Below are positions 61,883-64,000 of a stretch of DNA of 64,000 nt, piece after piece. The notes below the pieces were generated by a model that was given only the letters and a program-made list of their open reading frames with translations, was not told the origin of the DNA and ran no database searches. Location: positions 1-64,000 of the forward strand of contig JAFWEX010000030.1 in the NCBI GenBank assembly GCA_017512705.1, read 5' to 3'. Position numbers and translations under genes: made by a program. How positions within the stretch are numbered: the first letter of the stretch is position 1; the number at the start of each line of letters is the position of its first letter. The stretch comes from Paenibacillus sp. GTDB taxonomy: Bacteria; Bacillota; Bacilli; Paenibacillales; Paenibacillaceae.

Positions 61883-61983
61883 TGTGTATAAATAATATCC
61901 ACATTATCCACTGTTATATATTCTAAGTTTTTTCCAATTATCAACAAACTATACACAGGATTTCCACATATTGCTGTGGATAA
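61883..61983. promoter_or_regulatory. DnaA-box cluster upstream of sda
   Basis: Compared with TTATCCACA: a perfect box on the minus strand at 61975-61983 (TGTGGATAA); one-mismatch boxes at 61883-61891 (minus), 61895-61903, 61904-61912 and 61938-61946; two-mismatch sites at 61949-61957 and 61960-61968. Seven sites in 101 bp. In B. subtilis DnaA activates sda, so the same logic likely applies here. Confidence 0.8.
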
Positions 61984-62058
61984 GAGGAACGCTTGTTCTC
62001 TTTAAGGATCTCTGATATGATTGTTTTGAGGAAAATAAAGGAAAGGTTGTGGCGGGAA

Positions 62059-62202
62059 ATGGCTATGTTATCCGATGAGATGTTGTTGGATTCCTACCAT
62101 AAAGCGATCGAACTGGATCTCGAGCGAGATTTCATCGCGCTGCTTTTGGCAGAAATTCATAAGCGCAAACTGGATACCAACGTATCTGCCATTCTTCACT
62201 AG
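62059..62202 (+). CDS. sda: Sporulation checkpoint protein Sda
   Basis: A 47-residue helical-hairpin inhibitor of the sporulation histidine kinases (KinA/KinB), which blocks Spo0A phosphorylation when replication is active or damaged. The match is clear: LSDEMLLDSYHKAIELDLERDFI followed by a basic second helix (region 4-41). ATG 62059 is chosen because it gives the family length and is preceded by GGCGGGA; ATG 62065 is also possible. The upstream region is packed with DnaA boxes. Confidence 0.92.
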   Translation: MAMLSDEMLLDSYHKAIELDLERDFIALLLAEIHKRKLDTNVSAILH

Positions 62203-62223
62203 AGATCCTCATTGCAGGCAATG

Positions 62224-62475
62224 TTACTCTTTTCCGGACAAGTCCCATAAAGATACAGGCAGCAGCAAGCTCGTCTGACAATGGTGACAATACATCAAGT
62301 GATTACAGATGCTCTTGGTTTCGTCTGTCATGTCAGAGGAGACTTGAAGTTCATAAGGGCTGTATGGTCCGGTGTAGTCGTCCAATTTGCCGCATTCTGA
62401 AAGTCCCTGAAGGCAGTGGGGACAAGCCTGCTCCGGTACAACCAGACCGTTACACAGCGGGCATATATAAGACAA
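62224..62475 (-). CDS. Zinc-ribbon protein, 83 aa
   Basis: Three CxxC pairs (CPLC, CPHC, CHHC) plus extra cysteines indicate one or two structural zinc sites. I know no function. TTG 62475 is the start, 6 nt after GGAGGG. That SD lies inside a stable hairpin (62474-62525), so translation may be restrained. Downstream of the ferredoxin reductase gene on the same strand. Confidence 0.75.
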   Translation of the reverse strand: MSYICPLCNGLVVPEQACPHCLQGLSECGKLDDYTGPYSPYELQVSSDMTDETKSICNHLMYCHHCQTSLLLPVSLWDLSGKE

Positions 62476-62525
62476 GGGTATCCCTCCTGATCATGAATTT
62501 GTTCAGGAGTAAGATACCCTTTTTT
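62474..62525. terminator. Hairpin: plus-strand terminator and SD-masking stem on minus
   Basis: Arms AAGGGTATC/GATACCCTT and CTCCTGA/TCAGGAG around a 12-nt loop, with T6 on the plus strand. On the minus strand the second arms contain the SD of the zinc-ribbon gene. Confidence 0.75.
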
Positions 62526-62552
62526 GTATCATTTTATCGTATCGTTTTCCAA

Positions 62553-63557
62553 TTAGCGCTTCATGTTACTGCTATGTCCAGGTGATAACTTGGCATCTGG
62601 ATCGAAGTATACCTTCGCATTGTTCACCGCAGTTGGAGCTTCACCGAATCCAACAGCGATCAGTTTCAATTTGCCAGGATATGTAGTTATATCGCCAGCA
62701 GCAAAAATGCCAGGAATAGACGTTTCCATGCGGGAGTCCACGACGATGGAATTATTCTCGATCTCAATTCCCCACTCCGCAATCGGCCCGAGGGATGATA
62801 CGAAACCAAAGTTAACAATAACATCATCGACTTCAATTTCTTGCGTTTCTTTGGTTTTTACATGAGCAAGAGTGACTTTCGTGATGGTGTCATCTCCGTG
62901 AAGTTCCGTAATTTCGGTTGGGGTTACAACGTTAACTTTGGAATTCATCAGGTTTTCTACACTGTGCTCATGCGCACGGAACTTGTCCCGGCGGTGAATC
63001 AGTGTCACTTGCTCTGCAATTGGCTCCAACATAAGAGCCCAGTCTACAGCGGAATCTCCACCACCACTGATCAGAACTTTTCTACCAGCAAAAGCGTTTA
63101 AATCATTGATGAAGTAATGCAGATTGGTTTTCTCGAACTTCGCTGCACCATCAAGTTCAAGGCGGCGAGGTTCAAAAGCGCCAACCCCAGCCGTAATGAT
63201 GACGGCTTTGGCATGATATTCATTCTCATCGGTCTTTACGATGAAATGCTGTTCTTCTTTTTTCTCTACAGACACCACTTTCTCTTCCAAGCGGATGTTT
63301 GGATTGAAATGGTTCATTTGCTCCATCAGGTTATTGACCAGTTCCTGAGCAGTGACTTTAGGGAAACCAGCCACATCGTAAATGTATTTTTCGGGGTAAA
63401 GAGCAGCAAGCTGTCCACCAAGCTGTGGCATACTTTCAACAATTGTAACAGACGCTTGACGCATACCTCCGTAAAATGCAGCGAACAGGCCCGCAGGACC
63501 GCCGCCAATAATAAGCAAATCGGTCATTTCATGAGCGGAATTCTGTGCAGTCAACAA
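62553..63557 (-). CDS. Ferredoxin/flavodoxin--NADP+ reductase (YumC type)
   Basis: A 334-residue thioredoxin-reductase-like FNR transferring electrons between NADPH and ferredoxin or flavodoxin. The FAD motif is [16 protein letters not shown], the NADPH motif [13 protein letters not shown], and [12 protein letters not shown] is the FAD-binding C-terminal block. There is no CxxC active site, which separates it from thioredoxin reductase. It stands alone at the right end, resembling yumC of the B. subtilis yut/yum region. Confidence 0.94.
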   Translation of the reverse strand: MLTAQNSAHEMTDLLIIGGGPAGLFAAFYGGMRQASVTIVESMPQLGGQLAALYPEKYIYDVAGFPKVTAQELVNNLMEQMNHFNPNIRLEEKVVSVEKKEEQHFIVKTDENEYHAKAVIITAGVGAFEPRRLELDGAAKFEKTNLHYFINDLNAFAGRKVLISGGGDSAVDWALMLEPIAEQVTLIHRRDKFRAHEHSVENLMNSKVNVVTPTEITELHGDDTITKVTLAHVKTKETQEIEVDDVIVNFGFVSSLGPIAEWGIEIENNSIVVDSRMETSIPGIFAAGDITTYPGKLKLIAVGFGEAPTAVNNAKVYFDPDAKLSPGHSSNMKR

Positions 63558-64000
63558 TCAACAACACCTTTCTTATTTTAATAGGTAGAGACCAGAATTT
63601 ATTTTGCAAATTACGTCAAATAATCTGCATAGTGCTCAAACTGTCTTTCCTATTATAAACGGTGTAATCTGGGTTGCAAAGTTAGCTGGGTCACGAAATC
63701 AAGAATAAATGATGAAGTTCTGGTGAGAAAAGGATGAAATTGGAAATGAAAGGTTATGAAAAATAACAAAAACTCTTGATCTTTGCGAGAAATACAGATA
63801 TCCTTGACCTGTACTATGTGTAATTTTGGTCCATTTAAAATGATGATGTTAGGTTCAGACAAACCCTGCGCTTTGTGGAAACTTGTGGTTAATTTCACAA
63901 CTAAAAGCGATGATATGCGGATAAAAGCTCTAAACCATACATGAAGTTTACAATTTTCGTCATAATGGATAAGACCTCCACAATACTTGTAAGTAAGAGC
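63558..64000. other. Right-end intergenic sequence, no gene seen
   Basis: An AT-rich region upstream of the reductase gene with only an unsupported 81-codon frame on the minus strand. No terminator or RNA motif recognised before the window ends. Confidence 0.4.

Noticed and set aside
63653-63898. 81-codon minus-strand frame at the right end
   Set aside because: No RBS, biased Phe/Leu/His composition from AT-rich DNA, no recognisable domain.
1-64000. CRISPR arrays, prophage, IS elements, rRNA and tRNA genes
   Set aside because: I looked for regularly spaced repeats, transposase and phage motifs and tRNA-like cloverleafs and found none; the tandem repeats at 54350-55008 have no spacers and no cas genes nearby.

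Overview
The window looks like a chromosomal segment of a Paenibacillus-like, endospore-forming, Gram-positive bacterium of moderate GC. The evidence is two alpha/beta small acid-soluble spore proteins, Sda, YlbJ, a YheC/D coat-type ATP-grasp, low-GC-Firmicute ribosome binding sites with many TTG/GTG starts, a Trp T-box, a SAM-I riboswitch, futalosine-pathway menaquinone synthesis (MqnE) and large secreted polysaccharidases. I see no rRNA, tRNA, prophage, IS element or CRISPR array. It is mostly core genome, with small accessory patches.

Layout. 1-5.2 kb: an M23 wall peptidase running off the left edge, lipA, an unusual leader ORF overlapping yutD, nadK, ylbJ. 5.4-13.3 kb: truncated globin, DUF2225 protein, yycC pair, pepF, an orphan protein, two SASP genes with matching SigG-type promoters, a mutarotase-like protein and T-box-controlled trpS. 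13.3-17.3 kb: YfhP-like protein, SCO1, a lone Toprim protein, an MFS carrier. 17.5-23.5 kb: a wall-biology block with a membrane protein, a CvpA-transglutaminase fusion and two tandem class B PBPs. 23.6-27.3 kb: a Mn/Zn-type ABC uptake operon. 27.5-34.8 kb: HAD phosphatase, DUF456, a YtgP/MurJ flippase, DUF2515, thioredoxin, CtaA and a HEPN protein. 34.9-37.8 kb: SAM riboswitch plus metNIQ. 37.9-43.9 kb: DUF2167, an SDR, Nfu/YutI, YuzB, YutJ (type II NADH dehydrogenase), MqnE, ErpA/YutM. LipA, YutD, Nfu, YuzB, YutJ, ErpA and the YumC-type reductase at the right end resemble the B. subtilis yut/yum neighbourhood.

44-56 kb is the accessory part: a 1302-residue GH119-type alpha-amylase behind two LacI-family operators, an NAD(P)-binding oxidoreductase with a palindromic operator on its promoter, an RCC1/copper-amine-oxidase-like exported protein, RarD, a Nudix/MFS/small-membrane-protein operon, a threefold tandem ~220 bp structured repeat, and a GH53 galactanase. 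56.5-63.6 kb: ppk1 and ppx convergent with a 41 bp coding overlap, a YheC/D protein, sda behind a dense DnaA-box cluster, a zinc-ribbon protein and a ferredoxin-NADP reductase.

The observations most worth following are the triplicated repeat (54350-55008), the leader ORF/-1 slippery site in front of yutD (2164-2316), the DnaA-box cluster before sda (61883-61983) and the dual-operator amylase promoter (44035-44182). All calls come from reading the sequence; no database search was run.
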